A DNA stretch of 64,000 bases from an uncultured Clostridia bacterium (GTDB taxonomy: Bacteria; Bacillota; Clostridia; Oscillospirales; Ruminococcaceae): NCBI GenBank assembly GCA_947624745.1, contig CANQLR010000006.1:21986-85985 (forward strand), written 5' to 3'. The notes beneath the pieces were generated by a model. That model made no database searches, was not told the DNA's origin, and saw only the letters and a program-made list of their open reading frames with translations. This document shows positions 31,895 through 40,735 of this stretch, one piece after another (the stretch's first letter is position 1; every line of letters begins with the position of its first letter). The position numbers and the translations under genes were made by a program.

Positions 31895-33382
31895 ATGATG
31901 AGAAAATTAGATTTGTTTAGCTTCGCGTTCGCGAACTTCCTGCGGCGCAAGGCAAGAAGTATGCTGACGGTGTTCGGCGTTATCATCGGCACCGCGGCGG
32001 TGGTCATAATGCTCTCTATCGGTATCGGTATGAACAAGGGCATCGAGGACCAGATTGCGTCGTGGGGGAACCTGCGCGAGATAACCGTCCGCTGCAAGAC
32101 CGGCACCTATAACGAGGAGACCGGCGAATGGGAGCAGGCCGCCGTGGTCGAGCCCTTGGACGACATCTCGGTGCAGAAGATAAGGGACATCGACGGGGTC
32201 GTGGCGATTTCGCCGATGGTCTATTCGCAGTATACCCAGAGCCTTATAAAAGACCGCAAGTCGAAGATGATGTATTCGGACATCACCACCGTCGACGCGG
32301 CGACCATGGCGGATTTCGACGAGTATCAGGTGCTTTACGGAAGGCTCCTCAACGAGTCGGACGTCGGGACCACCAACTTCGTCATGAGCTTTAACGTGCC
32401 GTTCATGTTCAACGACTTCGACGTCATAAAAAACGGCAACTGGGAGGATATCGTCTACGGGTACGAATCGAAGGCCGGGGACGAGATACCCTTTAACCCC
32501 GTAAACGAGTTTGACGACAGCATAAAATACGAGTTCACCTGGGATTATAACTACGGCACGAGCGCCATCGACGCGACGAAGCCGAGGATCATAAACCAGG
32601 AGGCCAAGTGCGTCGGCATTCTCATGCAGAACCTCAACGGCGGCAACTTTGACTACAGCTCGGCCATCTACATGGACGTAAAGGGGCTTATGTCGCTCGA
32701 GGAGAAGCTCAAGGAGAACCAGGACCGCTACAACAAAAACAGCGGCGACGGCGTTATCTACGGCGGGGTCTACTACTATGACGAGACCGAAGGCTCGACC
32801 TTCACCGACGGCAGAGAGAATATCTATAACAGCCTGACCGTTCTGGTCGACAAGGTCGACAACGTTTTGGAGGTCGTCGACGCGATAAACGAAATGCAGT
32901 TCGAGACCATCTCCTCGATGGACTACGTCAAGAAGCAGCAGGAGCAGACGGCCTTCCTGCGCGGCATTTTGGGCGCGATAGGCGCGGTGGCGTTCTTCGT
33001 CGCGGCGATATCCATCGCGAACACCATGGTCATGTCGATATATGAAAGAACCCGCGAGATAGGCATCATGAAGGTCATCGGCTGCAAGCTGAGCGACATT
33101 CGCTCGATGTTCCTGTTCGAGGCGGCGATCATCGGCATAACGGGCGGACTGATGGGGATAGGGCTGAGCTACATAATCTCGATAATCCTCAACAAGATAG
33201 CCGCGGGAGGCGGGCTCGACGCGTTCGGCATCTATGCCGCGGGGGCCACGCTCTCGATAATACCGCTGTGGCTCGATATAGCGGCGGTCGTGCTCGCGAC
33301 GGTGGTCGGCGTCGTTTCGGGACTTTACCCGGCGATAAGGGCGACGAGGCTCTCGGCGCTCGAGGCCATCAAGAACGAATAA
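31895..33382 (+). CDS. ABC transporter permease, MacB/FtsX type
   Basis: The 495-residue permease has the MacB topology. An N-terminal helix (SMLTVFGVIIGTAAVVIMLS, about 22-41) is followed by an extracytoplasmic domain of roughly 310 residues. Three C-terminal helices follow (GAIGAVAFFVAAISIANTMV; IIGITGGLMGIGLSYIISII; LDIAAVVLATVVGVVSGLYP) with the FtsX signature ERTREIGIMKVIGC and the end RATRLSALEAIKNE. Such permeases do not move small solutes but drive export or envelope processes by mechanotransmission. AGGAGATA precedes two adjacent ATGs (31895 and 31898). It belongs with the ATPase and anchored protein upstream. Confidence 0.92.
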   Translation: MMRKLDLFSFAFANFLRRKARSMLTVFGVIIGTAAVVIMLSIGIGMNKGIEDQIASWGNLREITVRCKTGTYNEETGEWEQAAVVEPLDDISVQKIRDIDGVVAISPMVYSQYTQSLIKDRKSKMMYSDITTVDAATMADFDEYQVLYGRLLNESDVGTTNFVMSFNVPFMFNDFDVIKNGNWEDIVYGYESKAGDEIPFNPVNEFDDSIKYEFTWDYNYGTSAIDATKPRIINQEAKCVGILMQNLNGGNFDYSSAIYMDVKGLMSLEEKLKENQDRYNKNSGDGVIYGGVYYYDETEGSTFTDGRENIYNSLTVLVDKVDNVLEVVDAINEMQFETISSMDYVKKQQEQTAFLRGILGAIGAVAFFVAAISIANTMVMSIYERTREIGIMKVIGCKLSDIRSMFLFEAAIIGITGGLMGIGLSYIISIILNKIAAGGGLDAFGIYAAGATLSIIPLWLDIAAVVLATVVGVVSGLYPAIRATRLSALEAIKNE

Positions 33383-33476
33383 AGCCATTTCCATCCATCT
33401 TTTTTCATATTTTTCCTTTCTTGTGAGACCGGCGGAGAAGCGCTATGCTTTTCGCCGGGTCTTGCTCTTAGAGGGT

Positions 33477-33503
33477 AGAAGATAGAGATTAGAAGATAGA
33501 TGA
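33477..33503. repeat. Short heptad array
   Basis: Units GTAGAAGATAGAGATTAGAA and AGATAGATG repeat the 7-bp purine-rich pattern seen in other gaps. Confidence 0.55.
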
Positions 33504-33563
33504 AAAGTTTACAGATTTTATGGGATATAGGCGGCAAATTCGGGGATATTTGGCGCAAATCTC

Positions 33564-33592
33564 TTGACAAATCGGGTCTGAACGTATATAAT
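33564..33592 (+). promoter_or_regulatory. glgP promoter
   Basis: TTGACA (33564-33569) and TATAAT (33587-33592) with a 17-bp spacer, a full consensus. The coding start is about 42 bp downstream. Confidence 0.85.
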
Positions 33593-33633
33593 ATAGTAAC
33601 GCGAAACAAATAATTTGCAAAGGAGAAGTTACT

Positions 33634-36033
33634 TTGGCAAAGGCAGCATTAACCCAGAAGGAACTGCGCGAGAGACTCACGAATATGTTGATGGACAAAT
33701 TCGGCGTAACGCCGGACTCCGCCTCGGACCAGCAGTTCTATACAGCGCTTGCTTCGGTCATCGTGCCGATACTTATCGAAAAGCGCCGCAACTTCACAAA
33801 TAAATTACACAGCGAGGGCAGAAAGCAGATCTACTACATCTCGATGGAGTTTCTGATCGGCCGCTCTCTGAAATCGAGCCTTTTCAACCTTGGGCTTACC
33901 GACAACGCCGAGAAGGTGCTTAAGGACTTCGGCGTTTCGCTCAACTCGCTTTATGAATGCGAGCCGGACGCCGGCCTCGGAAACGGCGGCCTCGGAAGGC
34001 TTGCGGCCTGCTATCTTGACGGGCTCGCGACCGACGGCTACCCCGCAACGGGATACTCCATTCTCTACGAGTACGGCATCTTCCGCCAGAAGCTCGAAGC
34101 AGGCTGGCAGACCGAGCTCCCCGACAACTGGCTTCCCGGCGGTTCGGTTTGGCTGGTGCCCCGCCCCGAGCAGCAGATCGAGATACACTTCGACGGCGAG
34201 CTTAGGGAGTATTGGGACCAGCAGTATCACCACGTCGCGCTCGACAACTATACCACCGTCCTCGCTATTCCGCACGACCTCTTCATCGCGGGATATGACA
34301 GCGAGACGGTATCGAAATTAAGACTTTGGCAGGCGCAGAGCCCTTACTTCGACATGAGGCCGTTCGTCAGCTCGAGCGGAGGATATGAAAACGCCTTCGA
34401 CAAGTCGATCCAGGCGCAGGCGATATCGAAGGTGCTCTACCCGAACGACAACCACCTGCAGGGGCAGTCTTTGAGGCTTCGTCAGCAGTACTTCATGTCC
34501 GCGGCGTCGGTCGGGGATATAGTAAACCATCACATGGCGACTTACGGGACGCTTGACAATCTGGCGGACAAGGTCGCTATCCAGATAAACGACACCCACC
34601 CGACCCTTGCGATACCCGAGCTGATGAGGATACTCCTTGACGACTGCGGATATACATGGGACAAGGCGTGGAACATCGTTTCGAGGACCTTTGCATATAC
34701 AAACCACACCGTCATGGCGGAGGCGCTCGAAAAGTGGGATCAGAGTCTTTTACAGTCCATCGTTCCGAGAATTTACTCCATCATAGTCGAGATCAACAAC
34801 CGCTACTGCGGCGAGCTTTGGGAGTCGACCCACGACTCGAACAAGGTGAACAGAATGTCGATTATCCAGGGCGGCAAGGTGCATATGGCGAAGCTCTGCG
34901 TATGCGCGGCGTTCAAGGTAAACGGCGTTTCGGCGATTCACTCGGATATCATCAAGGACTCCGTCTTCAAGGACGAGTACGAGTATATGCCCGAGAAGTT
35001 CACCAACGTCACCAACGGCATTGCGTACCGCAGGTGGCTCTGCCAGTCGAACAAGGGGCTTTGCGAGCTTCTGGACGAGACCATCGGCACGAGCTATAAG
35101 AAGGACGCCAAGAACCTCAAGAAGTTTGCGGCGTTTAAGGACGACAAGGCGGTGCTCGAAAAGCTCGCCGACGTCAAGCTCCAGAACAAATCGGCGTTTG
35201 CAAAGTATGTGAAGCAGACCTCGGGGGTCGTTATCGACCCGGAGACGGTGTTCGACGTCCAGGTCAAGAGGCTGCACGAATATAAGAGGCAGCACCTCAA
35301 CGTCCTGAACATCGTTTCGGAGTATAACTATCTCCTGCAGAACCCGAACGCGGACTTCCTTCCCAAGACCTACATCTTTGCGGCGAAGGCGGCCTCGGGT
35401 TATTACCTCGCGAAGCAGATAATCAAGCTCATCTGGAACCTCGGCGAGGAGATACGCCATAATCCGCAGGTCAGAAGCAAGCTGAACGTCGTGTTCATGG
35501 AAAACTATAACGTCTCGCTCTCGGAGATTCTCATGCCCGCGTCCGAAATTTCGGAGCAGATCTCCCTCGCGGGGACCGAGGCCTCGGGCACCGGCAACAT
35601 GAAGCTGATGCTGAACGGCGCGGTCACCCTCGGAACGAGAGACGGCGCGAACATAGAGATCGGCAGCGCGGCCGGCAAGGAAAACATCATCTTCTTCGGC
35701 ATGACCGCCGAGGAGGTGAACGAGCGGCAGCACGGCTATAACCCGCAGCTCCTCTACTCGTCCGACCCGAGCATCAAGGAGGCCGTGGACAGGATCGAGG
35801 AGGGCTTCAACGGAAACACCTTCGACGAGGTCGTCAGCTCGCTCAAGTTCAGAGACCCGTACATGGTGCTCGCCGACTTCGCTTCCTATAAAGAGGCGCA
35901 GGCCGAGGCTTCGAGGCTCTACCGCGATACCGAAAGGTGGCAGTCGATGTCGCTTATGAACATCGCTCACTCGGGCGTGTTCTCGGCTGACAGAGCGGTC
36001 GCGGAGTATGCGAAGAACATCTGGAAGCTTTGA
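33634..36033 (+). CDS. glgP: Glycogen/alpha-glucan phosphorylase
   Basis: The 799-residue enzyme releases glucose 1-phosphate from glycogen or maltodextrin with pyridoxal phosphate. It starts at TTG (33634) after AAAGGAGAAG. Landmarks are YYISMEFLIGRSL and GLGNGGLGRLAACYLDGLA in the N-terminal half, INDTHPTLAIPELMRIL in the middle, VQVKRLHEYKRQHLN, and the PLP-binding signature EASGTGNMKLMLNGA with its lysine in the C-terminal half. Length is normal. It is monocistronic: consensus promoter before, strong terminator after, no other glycogen gene nearby. Confidence 0.97.
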   Translation: MAKAALTQKELRERLTNMLMDKFGVTPDSASDQQFYTALASVIVPILIEKRRNFTNKLHSEGRKQIYYISMEFLIGRSLKSSLFNLGLTDNAEKVLKDFGVSLNSLYECEPDAGLGNGGLGRLAACYLDGLATDGYPATGYSILYEYGIFRQKLEAGWQTELPDNWLPGGSVWLVPRPEQQIEIHFDGELREYWDQQYHHVALDNYTTVLAIPHDLFIAGYDSETVSKLRLWQAQSPYFDMRPFVSSSGGYENAFDKSIQAQAISKVLYPNDNHLQGQSLRLRQQYFMSAASVGDIVNHHMATYGTLDNLADKVAIQINDTHPTLAIPELMRILLDDCGYTWDKAWNIVSRTFAYTNHTVMAEALEKWDQSLLQSIVPRIYSIIVEINNRYCGELWESTHDSNKVNRMSIIQGGKVHMAKLCVCAAFKVNGVSAIHSDIIKDSVFKDEYEYMPEKFTNVTNGIAYRRWLCQSNKGLCELLDETIGTSYKKDAKNLKKFAAFKDDKAVLEKLADVKLQNKSAFAKYVKQTSGVVIDPETVFDVQVKRLHEYKRQHLNVLNIVSEYNYLLQNPNADFLPKTYIFAAKAASGYYLAKQIIKLIWNLGEEIRHNPQVRSKLNVVFMENYNVSLSEILMPASEISEQISLAGTEASGTGNMKLMLNGAVTLGTRDGANIEIGSAAGKENIIFFGMTAEEVNERQHGYNPQLLYSSDPSIKEAVDRIEEGFNGNTFDEVVSSLKFRDPYMVLADFASYKEAQAEASRLYRDTERWQSMSLMNIAHSGVFSADRAVAEYAKNIWKL

Positions 36034-36039
36034 TGAACG

Positions 36040-36070
36040 CGGGGCTCCCCAAGGCGGGGGCCCCGATTTT
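36040..36070 (+). terminator. Terminator after glgP
   Basis: CGGGGC (36040-36045) pairs with GCCCCG (36060-36065), with a further inner CCCC/GGGG pairing and ATTTTT after it. Confidence 0.85.
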
Positions 36071-36100
36071 TGATCGCGGAAAATTTTTTTCGCTTTTCTC

Positions 36101-36129
36101 TTGATTTTTTCGGGAAGATGTGCTATACT
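36101..36129 (+). promoter_or_regulatory. secG promoter
   Basis: TTGATT (36101-36106) and TATACT (36124-36129), spacer 17 bp. Confidence 0.7.
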
Positions 36130-36171
36130 CTCTAATATAGAAAATTATGCGTATTTCTGGAGGAATTTTAA

Positions 36172-36423
36172 ATGACAGCAGTAAATATCATCAGCGGTAT
36201 CGTGTTGGTCATCGCGAGCGTTTTAATTATCCTGCTCGTTTTGTTCAGCGATACCCGCAACTCGGGGCTCAACTCCGCCATCGGCGGCTCGCCCGACAGC
36301 TTCTTCGGCCGCAACGGAGGCAACACTCGCGAGGCCAAGATGGACCGTATAACCAAGATATCGGTGGTAGTTTTCTTCGTCGTTGCGCTTATCGTCAACG
36401 TTGTTTCCGCTTACCTCGGTTAA
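36172..36423 (+). CDS. secG: Preprotein translocase subunit SecG
   Basis: The 83-residue protein has the SecG layout: an N-terminal helix (IISGIVLVIASVLIILLVLF), a polar loop with a Gly/Ser-rich GLNSAIGGSPDSFFGRNGG, and a C-terminal helix (VVVFFVVALIVNVVSAYL). SecG assists SecYE-SecA export by cycling its topology. TGGAGG precedes the ATG. A terminator follows directly, so it is largely transcribed alone; secY is in the ribosomal operon at 56855. Confidence 0.93.
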   Translation: MTAVNIISGIVLVIASVLIILLVLFSDTRNSGLNSAIGGSPDSFFGRNGGNTREAKMDRITKISVVVFFVVALIVNVVSAYLG

Positions 36424-36430
36424 ACTCTGC

Positions 36431-36457
36431 GCCGCCTTGCCTTAAGGCGGCTTTTTT
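36431..36457 (+). terminator. Terminator after secG
   Basis: GCCGCCTT (36431-36438) and AAGGCGGC (36444-36451) with a six-T tail. Confidence 0.85.
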
Positions 36458-36471
36458 CTGAAAGGACGCTT

Positions 36472-36570
36472 ATGAAAAAAACGCTAATCGCACGGATCGC
36501 GGTAGTTGCCATCGCCGTTTTGATGGTGATAGGCATAGTCGCCTCCAGCTTCTACTACATATTGGGGTGA
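36472..36570 (+). CDS. 32-residue single-helix membrane peptide
   Basis: AAAGGACG precedes an ATG coding 32 residues: a MKKTLIAR start and then one hydrophobic helix (IAVVAIAVLMVIGIVASSFY) ending YILG. The stop is 4 bp before the ung start, suggesting co-translation. It resembles the very small membrane proteins of the DUF4044 style only in size and topology, so no family is assigned. Confidence 0.6.
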   Translation: MKKTLIARIAVVAIAVLMVIGIVASSFYYILG

Positions 36571-36574
36571 ACTT

Positions 36575-37252
36575 ATGCCAAGGATCGGCAACGATTGGGA
36601 CGAAATTATCGGCGGAGAGTTTGAAAAGCCCTATTATCAGGCGCTCCGCTCTTTTTTAATTCAGGAATATTCGCACGCGCAGGTCTATCCCGACATGTAC
36701 GATATATTCAATGCGCTTAAATATACTCCTTACCGCTCGGTGAAGGCGGTGATCCTCGGGCAGGACCCCTACCACGAGCCGGGTCAGGCCCACGGGCTCA
36801 GCTTTTCGGTGAGGGAGGGCGTGAGCCTGCCGCCGTCGCTGGTGAATATATTCAAGGAGCTTGAGTCGGACATCGGGATCCCCCCGAGCAAAACGGGCGA
36901 CCTGACGCCGTGGGCGAAGCAGGGGGTCTTAATGCTCAACGCCGTTCTGACCGTTCGGCGGGGCTCGGCAAATTCGCACAAGGGCCGCGGGTGGGAGACC
37001 TTCACCGACGAGGTGATAAGGGCACTCAATCGCCGCGAGGAGCCGATCGCGTTCATACTCTGGGGCGCGTTCGCAAGGAGCAAGAAGGCCTACATCACGA
37101 ACCCTATCCACGGGGTGTTCGAGAGCGCTCACCCGAGCCCGCTTTCGGCATACAGCGGGTTCTTCGGCTCGCGGGTGTTCTCGAAGGTCAACAGGTTTCT
37201 GATCGAAAACGGGATCCCGCCGATAAATTGGGACCTTGGCTCGGACAAATAA
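36575..37252 (+). CDS. ung: Uracil-DNA glycosylase
   Basis: The 225-residue family 1 enzyme excises uracil from DNA. The water-activating motif GQDPYHEPGQAHGLSFSV (about residues 62-79) and the DNA-intercalating motif HPSPLSAYSGF near the C-terminus are both intact, as is the LLN-type segment GVLMLNAVLTV. Length equals the bacterial norm. It lies directly behind the small membrane peptide gene and ends at a bidirectional terminator shared with the convergent mutS-like gene. Confidence 0.96.
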   Translation: MPRIGNDWDEIIGGEFEKPYYQALRSFLIQEYSHAQVYPDMYDIFNALKYTPYRSVKAVILGQDPYHEPGQAHGLSFSVREGVSLPPSLVNIFKELESDIGIPPSKTGDLTPWAKQGVLMLNAVLTVRRGSANSHKGRGWETFTDEVIRALNRREEPIAFILWGAFARSKKAYITNPIHGVFESAHPSPLSAYSGFFGSRVFSKVNRFLIENGIPPINWDLGSDK

Positions 37253-37258
37253 AATTAA

Positions 37259-37290
37259 GCCGTCACTCCGCTTTGGAATGACGGCCTTTT
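37259..37290. terminator. Bidirectional terminator between ung and the mutS-like gene
   Basis: GCCGTCA (37259-37265) pairs with TGACGGC (37279-37285), flanked by T-rich sequence on the plus strand and an A-rich left side. Confidence 0.8.
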
Positions 37291-37298
37291 TATGCCTT

Positions 37299-38963
37299 TC
37301 AGGACTTCAGCGCGGCCTGGCGCTTTTTGACCTCCTCGAAGCTTACGCCGAACTTCTCGTAGATCGTTCTTGCATAGCCGAACTCCTGCGGGGCGGCGCG
37401 CTCGATGCGGTACAGGCGGCGGTTGTCGTCGGTGGTGTCGACGGTGGTGATGAGGCTGACGAGCTTGGTGTCCCCCTCGACCTCCTGATTGAGCTTATCG
37501 AGGCTTCGGGCAAGCTCCAGAAGGTGGGTGGCGTATACCCCGCGGACGCCGACGCAGCGGAAGATCTTGGTCAGCTCGGTCGCGATGTAAACGCACTCGG
37601 TCGGGGTGGTCGACTGTATCGACTCGTTGAGAAGAAGCATGCTGTAGCGGGTCGCGGTGTCGACGGTCTCCTTGAACTGCTTGCACTCCTGGGTGAAGCG
37701 CGAGGTGTTCAGGCCGACCTCCTCCTCCTTCGGGAAGTGGGTGTAGATGAAATCGACGGGGGAGATCTCGCACTCGGTGCAGGGGACGTAGATACCCGCC
37801 TGCGCAAAGACCTGGATTATGCCGATCGCCCTTGTATAGGTGGTCTTGCCGCCGTTGTTGGCGCCGGTGAGGACGAAGAACCGCCCGTCGTCGTCGAAGC
37901 GGCAGTCGTTGGTGATTATCTTATTCTTTAGCGAGCCCATCGGGTCGGAGCTGACCATCTGGATATAGAAGGAGAGGTCGAAAACGCCCTTGGCGTTCAT
38001 GCGGCGCTCCTCCATCGGAAGGTACTTCGGGCGGCACATGTCGAGACCCCTTGCCCGCACCGCCTCGACGATCTTTTTTGCGCCGATATAAAAGCTCATC
38101 TGGTTCTCGAAGGTGAGAATGTCCTCGGTGGACTTTTTGAAGTAGGCGCGGATAGCGGTGTCGAGGTGGCTGATGTATTCCGAGTTTATCTCCTTGAGCT
38201 CGCGGAAGAGCGGGGCTTCGAGGTCGTTGGTGCCGCCGTTTTCGTTATAGAGCGAGTGTGTCTTGCCGATGGCGCGGCCGGATTCTCCCACGCGGCTGAA
38301 CAGCCAGTCGAAGCGGCCCTTTTTCTTTATCGCGTCTGTCGAAACGCTCATCAGCATTGCCTCGACCGGGCGCATCATGTCGTCGAAGTTTATGCCGACG
38401 GTGACGCTTTTTACGCCCTTGGCAAGGATCTTAAGGCATTCGTCGGTCTCGCGCTTTACCTCGTCGAAATATTCGGAGTTATAGACCGAGCTGAAATAAT
38501 CGCCGAGAGCCTTTAGCGCTTCGGAGTGGAAGCGGTCCTTGTTTTTCTCTAAAAATTCGTAGCAGTTGGTGGTGCAGTCGATAAACGTCTTTAAGGATTC
38601 AAACCGCTGGTTCAGGGCGTAGAAGCTGTCGGCGAGGCCGAGCTTCTGAACGTTTATATGCTCGTTTATGTAGAGCTTGTGGACGTTTTCGTACAGGACC
38701 GCCTCAAGGGAGGGCACAGCCAGAAAGTCCTCCAAAATGTCAAGGCGGTAGTTGAGCGTTTCGGGGTCGGTCGAAAGCTCGGTGAAAATTTTCATCGCGT
38801 TGCCGGAATATTCGGGGCAGATGAGGCGCGAGAGCTGTTCGAGCTCAAGGTTCGTGACATAGTCCTGCGGGAGCTTTGAAAGCTGCGCCTGGCGCGCCAT
38901 GTGTGCCTGACGGCTTTGCTCGCTCGGATAGAGCAGGTCGACAAGATGGATCTCGTCCGACAT
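37299..38963 (-). CDS. MutS-related ATPase (DNA mismatch-repair ATPase family)
   Basis: The 554-residue protein has a helical N-terminal half matching the MutS core/lever region (QLSRLICPEYSGNAMKIFTE, then YRLDILEDFLAVPSLE) and a C-terminal MutS ATPase domain with Walker A TGANNGGKTTYTRAIG (about 365-380), LNTSRFTQE and a Walker B-like YSMLLLNESIQS. In the last motif Asn-Glu replaces the usual Asp-Glu. The mismatch-recognition domain of MutS and the Smr domain of MutS2 are absent, so the role is unclear. AAGGAGGAAC precedes the ATG. It is last in a five-gene minus-strand operon. Confidence 0.85.
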   Translation of the reverse strand: MSDEIHLVDLLYPSEQSRQAHMARQAQLSKLPQDYVTNLELEQLSRLICPEYSGNAMKIFTELSTDPETLNYRLDILEDFLAVPSLEAVLYENVHKLYINEHINVQKLGLADSFYALNQRFESLKTFIDCTTNCYEFLEKNKDRFHSEALKALGDYFSSVYNSEYFDEVKRETDECLKILAKGVKSVTVGINFDDMMRPVEAMLMSVSTDAIKKKGRFDWLFSRVGESGRAIGKTHSLYNENGGTNDLEAPLFRELKEINSEYISHLDTAIRAYFKKSTEDILTFENQMSFYIGAKKIVEAVRARGLDMCRPKYLPMEERRMNAKGVFDLSFYIQMVSSDPMGSLKNKIITNDCRFDDDGRFFVLTGANNGGKTTYTRAIGIIQVFAQAGIYVPCTECEISPVDFIYTHFPKEEEVGLNTSRFTQECKQFKETVDTATRYSMLLLNESIQSTTPTECVYIATELTKIFRCVGVRGVYATHLLELARSLDKLNQEVEGDTKLVSLITTVDTTDDNRRLYRIERAAPQEFGYARTIYEKFGVSFEEVKKRQAALKS

Positions 38964-38976
38964 ATAATGTTCCTCC

Positions 38977-39687
38977 TTATTCAGAAAAATTTGCCTCCGT
39001 TTCCGTCCACGCCGGCTCGAACCCGGAGCGCAGGGCGTTTTTAAAGGACGGAAGATTGTTCCAATTACAGGTGTAAAAAGGCGTTTGGCCGAGGCCTATT
39101 ATCTCGTGCGCGAGCCTTGATGTGAGCGCCGAGGCGATACCCCGCCTTCGGTACTCCGGCAGGACGTCTATGCCGATTTGCAGCATATTTTCGGCGTCCT
39201 GCGACGCCCCGGCAAGGCCGACGAGCCTGCCGCAATCGTATGCGCCGACCGCGATTTTATCAAGCTGCGGCCGCTTTTTGCAGAGGGCGTTCGACCACTC
39301 GGGCAGATAGAACCCCGCAAAGTCCTCGGGATAAAGGAGCCGCGTTTCATACCGGCAGGGGAGGGGCGAAACATCCTCTCCCGCAGGAAGAAAGCAGACG
39401 GTCTCAAACTCGGGGACAAGGCCGAGGGGCGCGAGGGCGCTCGGGGAAATATCCGAGCCTTTAAGAGCCTCCGAGACCTCTTTGAGCTTGTCGTCGCGGA
39501 CGGCGGCAACGCTCGCGCGGCCGTAGCTTACGGCCAAAAAGTCGGGCCGCTCGGGGTAAAATACCTTTGCGCCTTCGCGGCGCGAGGACGGGGTGAAAAG
39601 ATGCTCGCGCGCGGAAAAATCCTCGGGCCTGCATGAAACGTCGCGGGCGGACTGCCTAAGAGCGGTTTTTAAAAATCGCTCATTCAT
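38977..39687 (-). CDS. GNAT family N-acetyltransferase with unrelated N-terminal half
   Basis: The C-terminal half of this 236-residue protein is a GNAT domain: KIAVGAYDCGRLVGLAGASQ, the acetyl-CoA loop IDVLPEYRRRGIASALTSRL and the tail FYTCNWNNLPSFKNALRSGF. The N-terminal half looks like a second, degenerate GNAT-like fold, as in FR47-like or tandem acetyltransferases. Substrate unknown. It overlaps nadE by 8 bp and is followed by the mutS-like gene after 13 bp. Confidence 0.82.
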   Translation of the reverse strand: MNERFLKTALRQSARDVSCRPEDFSAREHLFTPSSRREGAKVFYPERPDFLAVSYGRASVAAVRDDKLKEVSEALKGSDISPSALAPLGLVPEFETVCFLPAGEDVSPLPCRYETRLLYPEDFAGFYLPEWSNALCKKRPQLDKIAVGAYDCGRLVGLAGASQDAENMLQIGIDVLPEYRRRGIASALTSRLAHEIIGLGQTPFYTCNWNNLPSFKNALRSGFEPAWTETEANFSE

Positions 39688-40411
39688 ATTTAAAGCAGTC
39701 CATGTACTTTAATTTAAACAGGTTAAGCTCGTGCAGGCGGTCGATTTTCGCCTTTGTTTCGGGCTCGGGCTCGATCCCCTCGCGGATATAGCGGTCCAGA
39801 ACGGCGTAGGTGAAGCCGAGGTTGTCCTCGTCGGTCTTGCCGCAGAGGCCGTCGAGCGGTGGCTTTTCGACCAGAAACTCCGGCAGGCCGAGATAGCGGC
39901 CTATCGCCTTGACCTCCTGAACGGTGAAGCAGGAGATGGGGGAAAAGTCGCCCGCGCCGTCGCCGTAGCGGGTGGCGTAGCCGACCCAGTCCTCCGAGAG
40001 GTTGCAGGTGTTCGCGACGCGGCCGTTATGAGACTGCGCGACGGCGTATGTGACCGCCATTCTCACCCGAGGGGGGATATTCGTGACGGTCTGGACCGAT
40101 GGCTCGAACGGAAACGCCCTTTTGAGGGCTTCTATCGCCTCGCCGACGTTGACAGTCATGCTTTTTATGCCGAGGTGCTCGCAGAGCTTTATCGAGTAGT
40201 CGATGTCGAACTGCTCGCCCTGCGGCATCATAACGCCGATGACTCGCTCTTTTCCGAGAGCCTTCACCAAAAGAGCCGCGACGACCGAGCTGTCCTTGCC
40301 TCCCGAAACGCCCAGGACCGCGTTGCAGCCCGGGCCGTTTTTTTCAAACCAGCCGCGTATCCAAAGGACGCATTTTTCGGCGGCGTCCGCGGCGTTAAAG
40401 CTGTATGACAT
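39680..40411 (-). CDS. nadE: NAD+ synthase (ammonia-dependent)
   Basis: The 243-residue enzyme amidates nicotinate adenine dinucleotide with ammonia and ATP. The PP-loop motif VSGGKDSSVVAALLVKALG is near residues 34-52. The NAD-site segment NTCNLSEDWVGYATRYGDGA and the dimer-interface KPPLDGLCGKTDEDNLGFTY are typical. No N-terminal glutaminase domain is present, so free ammonia is the donor. It sits 12 bp after the DUF1294 gene and overlaps the GNAT gene. Confidence 0.95.
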   Translation of the reverse strand: MSYSFNAADAAEKCVLWIRGWFEKNGPGCNAVLGVSGGKDSSVVAALLVKALGKERVIGVMMPQGEQFDIDYSIKLCEHLGIKSMTVNVGEAIEALKRAFPFEPSVQTVTNIPPRVRMAVTYAVAQSHNGRVANTCNLSEDWVGYATRYGDGAGDFSPISCFTVQEVKAIGRYLGLPEFLVEKPPLDGLCGKTDEDNLGFTYAVLDRYIREGIEPEPETKAKIDRLHELNLFKLKYMDCFKYE

Positions 40412-40423
40412 ATAAACTCCCCC

Positions 40424-40705
40424 TTAAAATTTAATTAAGAGCGCCGAAAAAACGGAGATGTGAAGAATCAGCGCCAAAACGTTTATCGCCCAGAAGTACC
40501 AGTGCCTTGTTTTATGGCGGAAAAGCTTCATGCCCAAGAGCCCGCCGGGAGCGCCTCCCAGAAGGCTTAAAAGAAGCAGGGCTTTCTCGCTTATCCGCCA
40601 CTCGCTTTTTACGGAGCGGCGCTTGTCGGCCCCGTAGGCGATGAAGGCCGCAAGGGAGATCAGGGCGATATATATTAGATAGACATAGCAGGGCCTTAAG
40701 TCCAT
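40424..40705 (-). CDS. DUF1294 family membrane protein
   Basis: The 93-residue protein has three predicted helices and the DUF1294 signature: AFIAYGADKRRS followed by WRISEKALLLLSLLGGAPGG, then MKLFRHKTRHWYFWAIN. Family function is unknown. It lies between ackA (30 bp upstream) and nadE (12 bp downstream) in the same operon. Confidence 0.88.
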   Translation of the reverse strand: MDLRPCYVYLIYIALISLAAFIAYGADKRRSVKSEWRISEKALLLLSLLGGAPGGLLGMKLFRHKTRHWYFWAINVLALILHISVFSALLIKF

Positions 40706-40735
40706 GATATTTCCCCGACCTCCCGAGTTTTTGTG

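Noticed and set aside
31907..33394. A 495-codon minus-strand frame opposite the permease gene
   Set aside because: It is the mirror of a real membrane-protein gene with recognisable FtsX motifs on the plus strand.
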